Assembly: GCA_963377175.1 (NCBI GenBank)
Contig: CAUJNA010000189.1
Location: forward strand, 127,394 to 191,393
Source: Effrenium voratum
Taxonomy: Eukaryota; Sar; Dinophyceae; Suessiales; Symbiodiniaceae
Reading direction: 5' to 3'
Length of the DNA stretch: 64,000 bases
The notes under the pieces were generated by a model, which was not told the DNA's origin, searched no databases, and saw only the letters and a list, made by a program, of their open reading frames with translations. Position numbers and translations under genes: made by a program. This document shows positions 1-12,916 of the stretch, piece by piece; the stretch's first letter is position 1, and each line of letters starts with the position of its first letter.

Positions 1-2740
1 CATCATCATCATCATCATCATCTTCTTCGTGATCATCATCATCATGGCGATCATCTAACTGGGTTGATCCTGCCAGTAGCTTTGATGGGTCTGCCTAGTC
101 ATGATTCTCCTCACGACTGCTGGTAGCACTGGGGATGCGATGATGATAACCGCCCTCCATCTCAGGGTCAACCCACGGGACACTTGAAACGTAAAGATGA
201 CGACGGCGACTTGGGGCAACATCATGCTCATCGTCATGCTCAGTATCACCCATCATGATCATCATCATGGTGCTCATCATCATGATTCTCATTGTTGTCC
301 TTGTCTTTTTCATATTCATTTGAAGTGTGGCGTTAGACCCGACTTGAGATGCAAAGGATGCAAAGTTATGCTTATCATCAAGACTGCTGGATGCTGGGGA
401 CGCAGAGTGATGTTTATCATCATTACTGGTATTGGGCATGAGTCGTGATGATCATCACCCTCATCATCATCATGGATCATCATCATCGTCGTCCTTACCT
501 TTTTGATATTGGGTAGTGATGATCCTCCTCATCCTCCTCGGCAACATCCATCATCATCATGACCATCATCATCATCATCATCCTGATCCTTATCAACTTG
601 AGATGCAAAGGATGCTTAGCCTCAGTGCCACGAAGACAATCATCACTATGCGTCCCCAGCATCACCAGCAGACATGATGATAATCATGACTACGCATCCT
701 TTGCATCTCAAGCCGGGTCTAACGGCACACTTGAAACGCGTTTGACAAAGATAAGGACGACGATGATAACGATGAATGAGCACCATGGCGGTGATGATGA
801 TGATGGATGACGATGAGGATGATGATGAGGATGATGATGATGAATGTAAGCTATCATTGTTATTACAATGTTTGATTTTTGTATTTCAAAAAACGAACAA
901 AAAAGTGAGCAAAAAACATGTTTGTATTTTTCTTCGCTGACAATTGATTCAAATTGAAAAAATACTTGTCTTGTGTATATGTGCACATAAAGCTACTAGT
1001 TATTTATCGATACTATCGAAATATATATATATATATGTTTTTAGTTATTCGTTAATTATCAACTAACATCAGTGCTATGACGGAAATGACTACTATGCAT
1101 CCCCAGCGTGACCAGCAGTCATGATGAAACTAATGTCCTCATTGTCATCCATCATAATCACCATCATCACCCACCACTGGTGTTAGTAGCAATGATGATA
1201 GTTCGACTCATGCTTGGTATACGTTTCAAGTGCGCCGTTGGACCTGACTTGAGATGCTAAGGATGCGATGCTGGGGATGCGCTGGTGTGTAAAATAATGA
1301 TGGTCGTTTGCATCATAATCCTCATGATCATCACCAACATGGATGCTCCTTACCTGTTTGATGTACACCCGGCTTGAGGTGCAAAGGATGCTTGGTCATG
1401 AATTTCATCACGACTGTTGGTGATGATGCACAGTGATGACTGTCATCATGGCGCTGATGTTAGCAGTAGTGCTGATAGTTTACATGATCATCCTCATCCT
1501 CCTCAACACCATCGTGCTCATTATTGCCCATCATAATCATCATCATCAGCCTGGTGCTCATCATCATCATTATCATCCGTGAGACCCGAGTTGAGATGCA
1601 AAGGATGCGTAGTCATGCTTATCATCATGACTGCTGGTGATGCTGGGGGTGCATAGTGATGAGTATCATCATCACTGGTGTTAGTAGTAATGATCATAGT
1701 TCACCCGCTCATCCTCACGCTCGCGCAGTCATGATTAATGCATAATGATGATTACCATCATGGCACACCATCATCCTCTTTATCATCCACCATCATCATC
1801 ATGCTGCTCATCATCATTATCATCGTCGTCCTTACTTTTACACTTCAAGTGTGCCGTTGGACCTGGCTTGAGACGCAAAGGATGCGCAGCCATGATGATC
1901 ATCATGTCTGCTGGTGATGCTGGGGATGAATAGTGATGATCATCATCATGGAACTGAAGTTAGTAGTAATGATGATATGTTGCATCAGTCTCATCCGTCA
2001 GACCTGGCTTGAGATGCAAGGGATGCGTAGTCATGATTATCATCATGACTGCTGGTGATGCTGAGGACGCGTAGTGATGCTTGTCATCAGCACTGATGTT
2101 AGTAGTAATGGTGTTCGTTTACATCATCATCCTCATCATCATCCTCATTGCCATCCATCATATTCACATCATCAGCTTGGCGCTCATCATCATCCATCGC
2201 CCCTGTCGTTTTGCTATACGTTTCACTTGGAGACGCGCAGTCATGATTACCGTGACTGCTGGCGATGCTGGGGATGCATAGCGGTGATTCACCATCATCC
2301 TCATCGTCATCCTCTTCCTGATCCTCGTCATTCATCATCATCAACACCCATGATCATCATCATAGACAACGCCTGGGATGTTGGTGCCCAGTCCTGGTCA
2401 TTTAGTTACATCATTGTCATCATTGTGATGATCATCAACATGGCCATCCTTGTTCCTCATCGTTCATCATCGTCATCCATCATCATCACCATCATCATCT
2501 CCAACATCATCTTCATCTTCCTCATCATCATCCTCGTCATCTTCGTGTCTTCATCATCACATCATCTGCACGCGGTCCGACTTGGGCAACTTTGTCCATG
2601 CAGGATCCTGCACAAACGACAATTTGGCCCACACAGGACTTTGTCCATTGTCATCATGATCCACCGTTATCATCATCATCATTATCTTCGTCGTCATCGT
2701 CATCTTCGTCCTCATCGTCATCATTATCATCTGGGCTGGC
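1..2740. repeat. ATC/GAT trinucleotide-rich array with embedded ~100-bp unit
   Basis: Runs of CATCAT and GATGAT alternate with a diverged unit that reads roughly GTTAGACCCGACTTGAGATG, then CAAAGGATGC, TAGTCATGAT, and GCTGGTGATGCTGGGGATGC. Plus-orientation copies lie near 310-415, 1216-1280, 1370-1440, 1575-1670, 1840-1935 and 1990-2085. Reverse-orientation copies lie near 623-738 and 1085-1130. An AT-rich island with (AT)n at 1021-1036 interrupts it near 840-1075. The open frames here (up to 259 codons, rich in H, S, D and M) are translations of the repeat and were not called as genes. The same unit recurs at 33.1-34.6 and 35.4-35.6 kb. Confidence 0.9.
62..79 (+). other. 18-bp match to the 5' end of eukaryotic 18S rRNA
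   Basis: GGTTGATCCTGCCAGTAG is identical to the conserved start of eukaryotic small-subunit rRNA (the usual ACCTGGTTGATCCTGCCAG region). The flanks do not continue as 18S sequence; the downstream TAGTCATGATTCTCCTC belongs to the surrounding repeat. So this is at most a short rRNA-derived fragment captured in the array, not an rRNA gene. Confidence 0.5.
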
Positions 2741-2859
2741 GTCCGCAGGACTGCTGCAGACTTGGCGGCTTCAAAGAGAGGGTCCGGTGTTCACATAGAC
2801 CCCTTCTCCACTTCAGCCATCTGGGGTCGGCGGCGCTGGGCGGCAGCCGTTGAATCCGG

Positions 2860-5050
2860 CTACGCCTCCTGGATTGCATGTCGCCGCTAGGCAATTTGCC
2901 TGCTAGCCATCATCAGGGTTTGGGGTTGGGCCTGGGTGATGCTTCAGCGGGGCTTGGTCTGCATCATCAAGACTTCCTCCCAAAAGAGTCGCAGCCCATG
3001 AAACACTGGTTTTCCGAGGGTACCGAAGGGGTGCAAGCAAGTCTCATGCCGGCGGCGCTGGCTCCTTTCCCTACAAAACGCCGTACACACCGTCAAAAAA
3101 TGCCACGCTGCGCGTTGGGCTGATGTTCTGAGGGTATTGCTTCTGCTGTGGCTGGCTCGCGCGCTGCGCGGCCCTCGCTTTTTTCCACCTCGCTTTTGGG
3201 CCGTGCGGCGCGCACGCGCCCCCGGCCACAAAACGCTGCTATTTACAGTGTGTTGTTACGTTTGCGTTTCCGGGCTAGCTTGCGAGCTGTTCTTTTTCGG
3301 CTGGTCGTTCTGGGCCTCTGGCACGCTGGCGCGCGCGCGCGACCCCATGTGATTTGACTTGGTTGGGGCCCGGCTGGATTCAGAAAGCTGGCATCCCAGC
3401 ATCATCTGGGATACGTTGATGGCTGGAGTGGGCAAATTGCATAATCTAACCAGTCAGAAAGACGCTTTCCCTTCAAGTGAACATCTTGAATCATAAAAGT
3501 CACGCATTGTTTCCAAACGTTAGGGTTGCTGGTGCAAGCTTTCTTCTACGCTGCAACTACATGCACAAACTCACCAAGCAACTGGGCTGATTGTTCCGAT
3601 TGGAGGGAGGTAGAAGGTATCGGCTGGGCCCGCGGGCGCAAAAGGTGATGTTCTCAGGGTGCGACATCATCGCAGTCTCAACCTCCAGATTTGAATCTCA
3701 AAACAGATCCTTTTGCTTGGTTGGCAAAACCCTTCCTGCCGTGGTAGTGACCATCCGTAGCCCCAGCATGCGCACGCGCACGCATGACTCTATGTGCGTC
3801 TGCATGCGCCTGGACCTGCGCTTGTGTCTCTGTCTGAATGGGTGACACGACCGTAGCACATGAAACGCAGTCCGACCTCTTTTGGTGGTGTGACACCACG
3901 AAGATCATCGCTCACTCGTTCAGATCAACTTCGCAAGTCCAGCGACTTCGAATCAAACCCCGACCCGGTGATCAGGCAAGGACGAGGAGAAAAAAACAAG
4001 AAAAACATGTTTGCCGCGCTTGGGACGCAGCTCCGGTCAAAAACAAAATGCTGACGCGACATCTGAAGAAATGGAGATAGATAGGAAGTGAGCCCCCTGC
4101 TCCGCATGTGTTGAGCACAAATCTACTTGCAACTTTACGAGCATCACTTTTGGCCAGTTTGGCAGTCAAACACTGCGGCCATGTAAGGACGAAGTTACAA
4201 AGGGCCAACTACGCCGAATGCACAAATGCTTTTCTAGCACGTGCAAATCTCTCACGTTCCAGAATTTCAAATCATTTGATCCCACACTTGGACTGTGAGG
4301 CTGCTGAGCGCTCGGCAAAAACTGAGGAGACGCACTGCACCTGTGCACTGTCCGTCTACGGACGCCCAACCTCTCACACCTCCGACACGCATCTCATTCT
4401 TGGTTCAACATGTTGGAATGCTTTCCTCAAGCCAAGCTGTTCAGCATATGGCGGTTGTCTGAAATTCCATGTTCCCGGAAACGCCATCTTCGCGGCCTCC
4501 ATCGCGGAGCTTTCGAGGGGCACAAAAGTAGCATTAATTCCGCAGTTCCGGTTTTCAACACGAAAGCCGTACGCGAAGCACATGTAAGCAGCCGTGCAAC
4601 TTGTCAGTTCCAGGCAGCGTGCAAATTGCACTTCCGCAGCCCCAGCTCGAAAGCCGCGCAGCAGCACAGGAGAGGACCCCTTGGCCACCCGTGTCGGGAG
4701 GCCCATCGACTTTTGCGAAACTTTGGCGGATCCGCAAACCGTTGCCGAAATCCGGCTGGGAAGTTGCGCCCAACTGAAAGCTTCAAAAAGCAACAAGCTG
4801 ATTTCTGCTGGGGGTTGCCTTTGCAGCGACCTATGTTTTCTGCGGCAATCCTCAGGTCGCCATATTTCCTCCGACCAACTTTCGGCTGTGTGCATTCTAC
4901 GCGCATTTTCGGCAAATACACATGGTTCATCCCTCTGTTTTTGCTTTTAGCAAACCACCCCTACACAAAACACTCGCGAAAACAAGTAACTTTCGCGACC
5001 TCCGTCGCGAAGCTTGCGCTGAGGGCAGCGGTGGAGGTGCTTTATAGTTT
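2860..5050. other. no supportable gene; GC-rich stretch
   Basis: Several overlapping open frames exist on both strands, the longest 214 codons at 4410-5054 plus. None shows a domain, a splice-bounded frame or a clear preference over its rivals. 3150-3345 is rich in CG dinucleotides, including an alternating GCGCGCGCGC run near 3332. Nothing else was recognised. Confidence 0.5.
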
Positions 5051-5400
5051 TTAGGGATGGGTTTGTTCCTAGGCTGGTTGGCGCGGCGGTTGCCTAGTGG
5101 CTCTGATTGCAGTTGGCAGTTGCTGGAGCTGGTTTAAGCGGGGGGGGGTTAGGCTCTTCATGAGGGTGGGTCTTGGGATGGCTGACTTAGGCGAAGCGAA
5201 GGGCTGACATTCAGGCTGCTGTTGGGCGGGTTTAGCGTTGACTTTAGGTGGACTTGGGGTTGGCTCGGAGCTGATTTGTGTTGGGTGCGCTGCTGGTTAA
5301 GCGGTGCCTTTAGGGTTGCTTCCGGAAAGTAGTTCGTGAGTTGTGGGCTAGTTTAGGATTGGTTTTGGAGCGTTAGCATAAAACCCCCCGGCTTAAACCA
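5050..5400 (+). repeat. degenerate GGTTNAGG/GGCTTGGG repeat
   Basis: Irregular 10-12-bp units of the type GGNTTAGGNTTGG run through this stretch. Similar units occur at 34.93-35.16 and 38.33-38.60 kb. Occasional TTTAGGG words are present but no perfect telomere-type tandem. Confidence 0.6.
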
Positions 5401-5469
5401 ACCCCCAGCAACTCCCAACTGCAATCAGAGCCAATAGGCAACGCCTGGGCGATGCTGGGGATGCGACAA

Positions 5470-5535
5470 GCCAGCCAACCAACCAACCAACCAAGCAAGC
5501 AAGCAACCAACCAAGCAAGCAAGCAACCAACCAAG
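5470..5535 (+). repeat. (AACC/AAGC)n microsatellite
   Basis: Alternating blocks of AACC and AAGC tetranucleotides, 66 bp. A minus-strand frame through it reads as leucine/glycine/tryptophan-rich repeat and is not taken as a gene. Confidence 0.9.
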
Positions 5536-5539
5536 ACAA

Positions 5540-6470
5540 AAAGGTGTTCCCCTTCATACCTGAGTACAAGGACGTTTTGGACGATCCCATATGTGAAGAG
5601 TATCGTTCTAGCTCAGAACAGATTTGGCTTCCATAGACATAGTCCAGTGATTTCGCATCACAACCCCCACAGTCCATCTGTGATTCATCGCCTCGCAATC
5701 CGTGCTATTGCCACAGCGGGAGCTGCATTTGGCCTCAGTGCGAGACCCTCAAAGGAGTGATGCTTGCCGAAGCTGGAAGTGTGGGCAAGTCAGGATCTGG
5801 ATGATCTGAATTACAAACAAAGAGGTAATCACAAACCATCAAGCAATGCTGTCGCCTGTCGTATCTCCAATATGCAATTTCGCGCACTCGTCGATTTTTA
5901 AAAATCCGGCAACAGTCGAGCGTGAGGGCAATCCGCAACTGGCTCTTTCGGAAATGGCTTTTAAAGCCGCAGGCTTTCGGGGCGGCCATTTTTGGCTTGG
6001 CGCAATTTGACGAGTGTCCAAAACCCTGTTTTACATTATGTCTTGGCAGCATGACTTGCATCTGCTGATATCAATCAATGTTGTGTTTCTGCTTTGAGCG
6101 ATGTTGGATTTGGCATGCTTGGGGTCTTGGCGGGGGCAAGCACTGTTGTGCTTTAGAAGTCTATATTTCGGGTATTTGAACTTTATTGATGGTTGATTCT
6201 GGGAAAGTGGTTTGTTGCACGCTGCATCCCCGCGATTCCATGCACCCCAGTACTTGGCTGGCTTTTCCGTGCGACCGAAGTTGATTTACATTTTGGGCTT
6301 GGACATTTGATGCGGTCTCTGGCTGCATCCTCCGCATTCTCAGCATGTGGGAGGGATAGTCAGTTTGTGACGCAATAGGTTTATCCTGCTTTGTGGCACT
6401 TGAGGGGTTACATGGAGCCTTTGTAGGACATGGGTGTGGGATAAAATATCACGCGCATACTGAGTTTTCA
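5540..6470. other. no supportable gene
   Basis: Short competing frames on both strands only. The minus strand at 5560-5690 gives a fairly protein-like stretch (CGGCDAKSLDYVYGSQ), but no splice ends or neighbouring exons support it. Confidence 0.4.
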
Positions 6471-6480
6471 CGTCCGAAAT

Positions 6481-7332
6481 TCATACAATAATAGAGACAG
6501 GCGCGGCAGTCCTCGCCCCGCAAATGGCTTCGGCGAATCGCGCAGCAATTTCAATCTCCTAGACTCTCTGCATTTGCCCCCGGAGCCAGCAGTCATGAGC
6601 AAAAGAAGAGAGCTCCTCAGGTGAAATCTGGCCTGGTTTGCAGATTGCATTACAAATAACGAAAGAAGCCTGGTAAGGAAAATTGCGGTCTGACACATGT
6701 AAATGTCCCTGTTGGACTTCCGCCTTGCACCATGACTATCCCGTGCTCCTGAGCCAGCCTGTGCAACACCTTCTTGTGACCAAGATATGTCAATCAATTA
6801 GGCAGGTTTGACATCTGAGCAACACAGCCTCAGGTTGGTTTGCAGTCGGGAGGCCGGTGCACTTTTGGCCGAATACTTTTGCGTCTTTTGTCCAAACCAA
6901 ATTTAGGGCGCAGAGACGCTCGGCCACCTTCAAGCTCGGGACCTCTTCGCAGGCCACCAAATCTACGGCGCCTCGCCCAGTCTGGAGGGCAACTGAGGGG
7001 CTTCGCAGGCGTGAGAACATGTGAAGTGCCCCAGCGCTTGAAACATGGTAACAGCAGCTTGGCAGCCAACGAAAGTGTTGGTCCTTGTCTCGCGTCTTGT
7101 TTTTGGTTCGCTGCCTTCTTCTTGGGGACTTAAGGGCTTTATTCATCGTACCCCAAGGCACTGTCGGCGTCGTTCCAGTATCTTCCACACCAGCACCAAC
7201 AACAACATTAACATTCTTTACGTGAGTGTTGGCTTTGGCTTGGGGAGTATTCAGTTGCCACCAAAGCGCTAGCACAAAATCCACACAATGCGCTTTCCAG
7301 GAAGTCGATAAAAACCAAAGAAAAGAATGCAC
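6481..7332 (-). pseudogene. decayed, apparently intronless coding sequence, product unknown
   Basis: Read 5'-3' on the minus strand, a good-quality frame of 180 codons runs from 7332 to 6790 and ends ..CQTCLID-stop. A shift of about one base near 6790 carries the reading straight into TYLGHKKVLHRLAQEHG and VQGGSPTGTFTCVRP. A second shift near 6660 gives AICKPGQISPEELSSF. An in-frame TAG at 6559-6561 is followed in the same frame by EIEIAARFAEAICGAR to a TGA at 6481-6483. Continuity across two shifts and one stop without intron-like gaps suggests a processed or degraded gene copy rather than separate exons. No domain was recognised. It lies just downstream, in the minus direction, of the next coding cluster and could be part of it. 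Confidence 0.45.
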
Positions 7333-7417
7333 GAAACTCCCTCAACCCACGAAACTAGCTCCTTTAACCCACTTAACTCCTACTCAGTCAAGCCCCCATG
7401 TGTCGAAGGCAACTTAC

Positions 7418-8390
7418 CTCACAAGCCAAACCCACATCCCCAGTGTCCTTTACCCATTCTGCAAATTCTGCCTCTGTAGTTCACGTCAAAGAGCTCTGTA
7501 GCATCTGTGCTACACCTAAGCACCAAGCCCCTTGGATCCAATCCTGTGAGAGGTTTCTGTAAAGCTTGGCGACCTTGGCTTATGGGGTTCGAAAGGTTGA
7601 GAGGGTGCGAATGGAGTCCTGTCCAACCCCGACTCTCGGCTCCTTGGAACCAAAATTCTAAGGCTATGGCAGTTTGCAGCTTGTCTTCCCGGTGGAGTCT
7701 TGATACGTCCCACCCGGGCCTGAGACGAGACGACGACACCGGTCCAGAATCGCAAAGGCAAGATGGCAAACCTCTCAAACGAAAGGCAAAGCAACAAGAT
7801 CGTTGAGGCATTGTTTGGCTCCCGGCATTGTCGCCCAATCTACCAGTAAATAGGAGTTGCTCAAGCGAGAAATGATGTTGAGGTGGAACCCATTCTTTGG
7901 CAAGCGGGCAGAAGCGAAACCAAAAGACCAGCCAATGCTTTCAAGGCAGATGCAATCTAGGCCAGGAAGTGCAGACCCTTGTGTCTGAAGGTGGCACTGC
8001 TTTCATGACAGCCGGATATCTTTGTACTGGGCACATGGCTCATAAACGGAAAACCAAGCAGCCCTCTCCACTGGTTGCTTAAGTCCATCTCTAACATCCA
8101 GTGCGAGTTTCGCCCGAGGAGGTAGCAAGGAATCTTCTCATAGCCTCGCGCATAGTACCTGGTTTCAGGTTCCAACGCCGGAAGTTCAGATTGAAACTTG
8201 TCATTGCCTTCACCAACTCGGACTCAGAGTCAGAAATGCCACTTCCTCCATCAATGGAAGCAAAGCGATGGGCACCCTGGGGGAGCTTGGCAACAGCACG
8301 TGTTCAGCTCCGTGTTGCAGCTGCAGGTAGAGAAGCCTCAAGTTGGCGAACGCCCTGACAAGTGATGGGTGGAGAAATTGCACATCCTCC
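7418..8390 (-). CDS. fragmentary minus-strand coding region, product unknown
   Basis: Three protein-like segments lie on the minus strand. Near 8390-8091 the frame reads CQGVRQLEASLPAAATRS, an in-frame TGA at 8304-8306, then RAVAKLPQGAHRFASIDG and MTSFNLNFRRWNLKPGT to a TAG at 8091-8093. Near 7590-7490 it reads AKVAKLYRNLSQDWIQGAW. A third segment (TEAEFAEWVKDTGDVGLACE) ends at 7418 with a textbook donor GAG|GTAAGT, and an acceptor-like CTACAG precedes it. The order fits a spliced minus-strand gene, but the internal TGA argues for decay. Competing frames on both strands exist, so exact exon limits are uncertain. The family is not recognised. Confidence 0.4.
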
Positions 8391-8399
8391 TTCGGCGGC

Positions 8400-9310
8400 G
8401 GGGAGTCCAGGCGACTTCGGGCGATGGACCCTCCAAGGCTTGCCATTTCAAACAAGATTGGCCTGGTTCTAGGCGCCTCTTGCCATTCCACAACATGAAA
8501 AACACTACAACCACCCATTGTCAAAAACAAATGTCTGAGGGTTGGACAGCTCCCGTCACAGTAGTTGCAATTGATACCTGAGCCAGGATGCGTCCCCTTG
8601 TTGCCATTGCTGAGTCCTTGCTTGTTCTCGCTAGTTGAGGGCACGAAGCTTGTTGCTCCTTCCGGATTAACAAATGGCTTTCAACTGGCATGGTTGGAAA
8701 TTCCTCCATGTTCATTCTCCTACTGGCAAACCACAGCTAAAGCAGACTTTGATAACCCAATTCGCGCCAGAAAAGCAGAACATTTCCGGCGCCCAAAGAT
8801 TCCCCTCCATGTCTGCACTGTCTCAGCTTGCGTAGTTGCCCCAACGGAAACCAATTGGCCAGCAGCTGACGCATTGAACTATTTATACACAGGCATTGCC
8901 AATTTCCCTACTCGAAGGTATTCATCAGGTTTTGGCCGAAACTAGACTACACGTGTGCTTCAGGAATAATGCAGCTTGGGTTTACACTCACCTTTCCCTT
9001 CACAATGTGTTGTTTGCTTTCAGGCCACCTGTCTAGTTCTTGCTGGTGTGGCTGTGACAGGCTCATGCTTGAGCTGCTGGGGCAATGATCAGTGCAGCTG
9101 TACACGCTTCTTGGACATGTGTCTTGGCTTGCTAATTCAAGCCGACTGGACAACAGTCCTGGAAACCATGGCTCCTTCCAGTGTACAGCGTCAAACAAGT
9201 TGCACATGCACTCCTACCACGGCGTCTTTGGAAAGCCAGTCTTCGGTCGCATGACCCGCACGACCGATAAAACTCAGAGCGTGCAACAAAGAACAGTACG
9301 ACTCAGTACG
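8400..9310. other. no firm gene
   Basis: Competing frames on both strands, including 126 codons at 8565-8945 plus and 64 codons at 8521-8715 minus. None could be preferred or assigned. Confidence 0.4.
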
Positions 9311-9314
9311 GTAG

Positions 9315-11815
9315 TAAGTTAATAAAGTTCACAAAGTTAATAGAGTTAATAAAGTTAATAAAGTTAATAAAGTTAACAAAGTTAATAAAGTTAGTACAGT
9401 TAATAAAGTTAATAAAGTTAATAAAGCTAATAAAGCTAATAAGGTTAATAAAGTTAATAGAGTTAATAAAGTCGATAGAGTTAATAAAGTTAACACAGCT
9501 AACAAAGTTAACACAGTTAATAAAGTAAATAGAGTTAATAAAGTTGGTAAAGTTGATAAAGTTAATATAGTTAACAAAGCTAATAAAGTTAATAAAGTCA
9601 ATAGAGTTAACACAGTTAACAAATATAATAGAGTCAATAAAGTTGATAAAGTTAATGAAGTTAATATAGTTAACAAAGTCAATAAAGTTAATAAAGTCAA
9701 TAAAGTTAATAAAGTTCATACAGTTGACAAAGTTAATAAAGGTAATAAGGTTAATAAAGTTAGTAAAGCCAATAAAGTCAATAAAGTTAATAGAGTTAAT
9801 AAAGTTAATAAAGTTAATAGAGGTATCAGAGTTAATAAAGTTAATAAAGTTAATAACGTTAATAGAGTTAATAAAGCTAATAAGGTTAATAAGGTTAATA
9901 GAGTTAATAAAGTTAATAAAGCTAATAAAGTTAATAAAGGTAATAAGTCAATAAAGTTAATAAAGTTAATACAGTTGACAAAGTTAATAAAGGTAATAGG
10001 GTTAATAAAGTTAATAAAGTTAATAAAGCTAAAAAAGTTAATAAAGCTAATGAGGTTAATAAAGTTAATAGAGTTAATAAGGATACTAAAGTTAATCGAG
10101 TTAATAGAGTTAATAAAGTTAAAACGTTAATAGAGTTAATAAAGTTTAAAAAAAAAGTTAATAGAGTTCATAAAGTCAATAAAGTTAATAGAGTTAATAA
10201 AGTTAAAAAAGTGAAAAACAGTAATAGAGCTAATAAAGTTAAAAAAAAAAAAGTTAATAGAGTTAATAAAGTTAATAGAGTTAGTAAAGTTAATAAAGTC
10301 AATAAAGTTAATAGAGTTAATAAAGTTAATACAGTTAATAGAGTTAATAGAGTTAATAAAGTTAAAAAGTGAATAGAGTTAATCAAGTTAATAAAGTTAA
10401 TACAGTTGACAAAGTTAATAAAAGTAATAAGCTTAATAAAGTTAGTAAAGCTAATAAAGTCAATACAGTTAAAAGAGTTAATAAAGTTAATAAAGTTAAC
10501 AGAGTTATCAGAGTTAATAAAGTTAATACTGTCAAAAACGTTAATAGAGTTAATAAAGCTAATAAGGTTAATGAAGTTAATAGAGTTAATAAAGTTAAAA
10601 AGTTAATAGAGTTAATAAGGTTTATAAAGTCAATAAAGTTAATAAAGTTAATACAGTTGACAAAGTTAATAAAGGTAAAAGGGTAAATAAAGCTAATAGG
10701 GTTAATAAAGTTAATAAAGCTAATAAAGTTAATAAAGCTAATGAGGTTAATAAAGTTAATAGAGTTAATAAGGTTAATAAAGTTAATAGAGTTAATAGAG
10801 TTAATAAAGCTAAAAACGTTTATAGAGTTAATAAAGTTAAAAAAATAAAAGGTTAATAGAGTTCATAAAGTTGATACAGTTAATAGAGTTTAAAAAGTTA
10901 ATAGATTTAATAGAGTTAATAGAGTTAATAGAGTTAATAGAGTTAATAGAGTTAATAAAGTTTTAAAAAAAGTTAAAAAAGTTAATAGAGTTAATAAAGC
11001 TAATATAGTTAGTAAAGTTAATAAAGTCAACAAAGTTGATAGAGTTAATAAAGTTAATAAAGTTAATAGAGTTAATAGAGCTAATAAAGTTAATAAAGCT
11101 AATAAAGTTAATACAGTTGACAAAGTTAATAAAGGTAATAAGGTTAATAAAGTTAGTAAAGCTAATAAAGTCAATAAAGTTAATAGAGTTAATAAAGTTA
11201 ATAAAGTTAAAAGAGTTATCAGAGTTAATCAAGTTAATAAAGTTAATAACGTTAATAGAGTTAATAAAGCTAATAAGGTTAATAAAGTTAATAGAGTTAA
11301 TAAAGTTAAAAAGTTAATAGAGTTAATAAAGTTTATAAAGTCAATAAAGTTAATAAAGTTAATACAGTTGACAAAGTTAATAAAGGTAATAAGGTTAATA
11401 AAGTTAATGGGGTTAATAAAGTTAATAAAGCTAATAGAGTTAACAGAGTTAATAAAGTTAAAAAGTGAATAGAGTTAATAGAGTTAATAGAGTTAATAAA
11501 GTTAATACAGTTGACAAAGTTAATAAAGGTAATAAGGTTAATAAAGTTTAAAAAAAAGTTAATAGAGTTCATAAAGTTAATACAGTTAATAGAGTTAATA
11601 AAGTTAATAGATTTAATAGAGTTAATAGAGTTAATAGAGTTAATAGAGTTAATAGAGTTAATAGAGTTAAAGAGTTAATAGAGTTAATAAAGTTTTAAAA
11701 AAAGTTAATAGAGTTAATAAAGTTAATATAGTGAATAAAGTTAATAAAGTCAATAAAGTTAATAGAGTTAATAGAGTTAATAAAGTTAATAAAGTTAATA
11801 AGGTTAATAATATTA
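9315..11815 (+). repeat. 2.5-kb satellite of 9-bp unit GTTAATAAA / GTTAATAGA
   Basis: About 270 copies of a 9-bp unit with variants (GTTAATAGA, GCTAATAAA, GTCAATAAA, GTTGACAAA). The landmark CAGTTGACAAAGTTAATAAA occurs at 9721, 9972, 10403, 10654, 11114, 11365 and 11508. It therefore recurs in pairs exactly 251 bp apart, with pairs 682 and 711 bp apart: a higher-order repeat laid over the 9-bp period. Because 9 is a multiple of 3, many frames stay open (N-K-V on plus; F-I-N or L-L-T on minus). These are not genes. Confidence 0.97.
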
Positions 11816-11819
11816 ATCT

Positions 11820-12900
11820 CAGAGCCATCCAATCAACCGCCGGTCAAGGTCTGGCCGGCTGGAAGCCGATGCTATGCTGAGGCAGGCGCAACTTCCATCA
11901 GGGCAGAAACCACCTGAGCGACATGTGAGCTAGTGGCACCTCTTGCGAACGAGGAAGCGCAATCTGTAAAGCCCTTTCAAAACATTCCAATCAGGTGGCC
12001 TGGGGCTAGGCTTGCAAATGCACTCACACTGCAAAGTGGCCAACATCATCATCATTCTGTGCCCGTGCCAGCACCGGCAGCGCGAGCCACCTCAGTCTCC
12101 ATTCAGGATGATGGCAAGATGTCTGGGGTGCTCATGAGTCATGTGTCCATCGGACAATGACTTTTGTCTTCCCTTGCACAGAAGTTAGCACTAGCAACCA
12201 TTTTACCTTGAGGCGCTAACACACATCATCCAGTTACCCAGTTGGTCAAATTGATTCAATTGCTCAGTTTGCCCGCTGGATCACTGGCAAGCCCCTCGAA
12301 CCTCAGATTCCTTCAATCTACTAGAAACATTCGAACATCTATCAAACAGAAACTAACATCCAACATGTTGGGATCCTTGGCTCCTTGGCTCCTTGGCTCC
12401 GCCACGGCTCCCATCTCTTCTCCCACTGGGGTCCCCGCCAGGCGAACATGAAGCTGAAGGACCGAAGGACCGAAGGACCGAAGGACCGATCCGAAGGCTC
12501 AAAGGAGAAAAGAGAAAAGATTCACTTTCGACGAGAAAAGAGAAGGAAAAAAAAAGCTAAAGGAAAGAAACGAGAGAAGCGAAATGAAAGAAATGCTCTG
12601 GAAGCACGGATGACATCAACAGACATGAACGAAATGCTCTTGACACATGAACTTGAATGGAAAGCTCTTGCTTCATGGGTATCCATCTGCCTTCACACTG
12701 CCTTCACATTCACACTGCTTCACACCTCGCCTCAGTCACTTGGGCCAAAAGGTGAGCACATGTGACTCTGAGACCAAGTCCTGACTGCTCAACCTAGAAC
12801 CCTGTTCGCAGCCAATTTTTGAAAACCAACGCGCAGCAATACAAAGCTCTTTGCACAGCCTCTGCCCCGCCTCTGCATTCAAGCTGCTGTCACATGGGCG
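11820..12900. other. no supportable gene
   Basis: The sequence becomes non-repetitive here. 12440-12600 carries short direct repeats (GAAGGACCGAAGGACCGAAG) and a purine-rich AAGAGAAAAG stretch. Its lysine/arginine-rich frame (12385-12765 plus) looks compositional. Confidence 0.5.
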
Positions 12901-12916
12901 CAAACATAGTAAGTGT

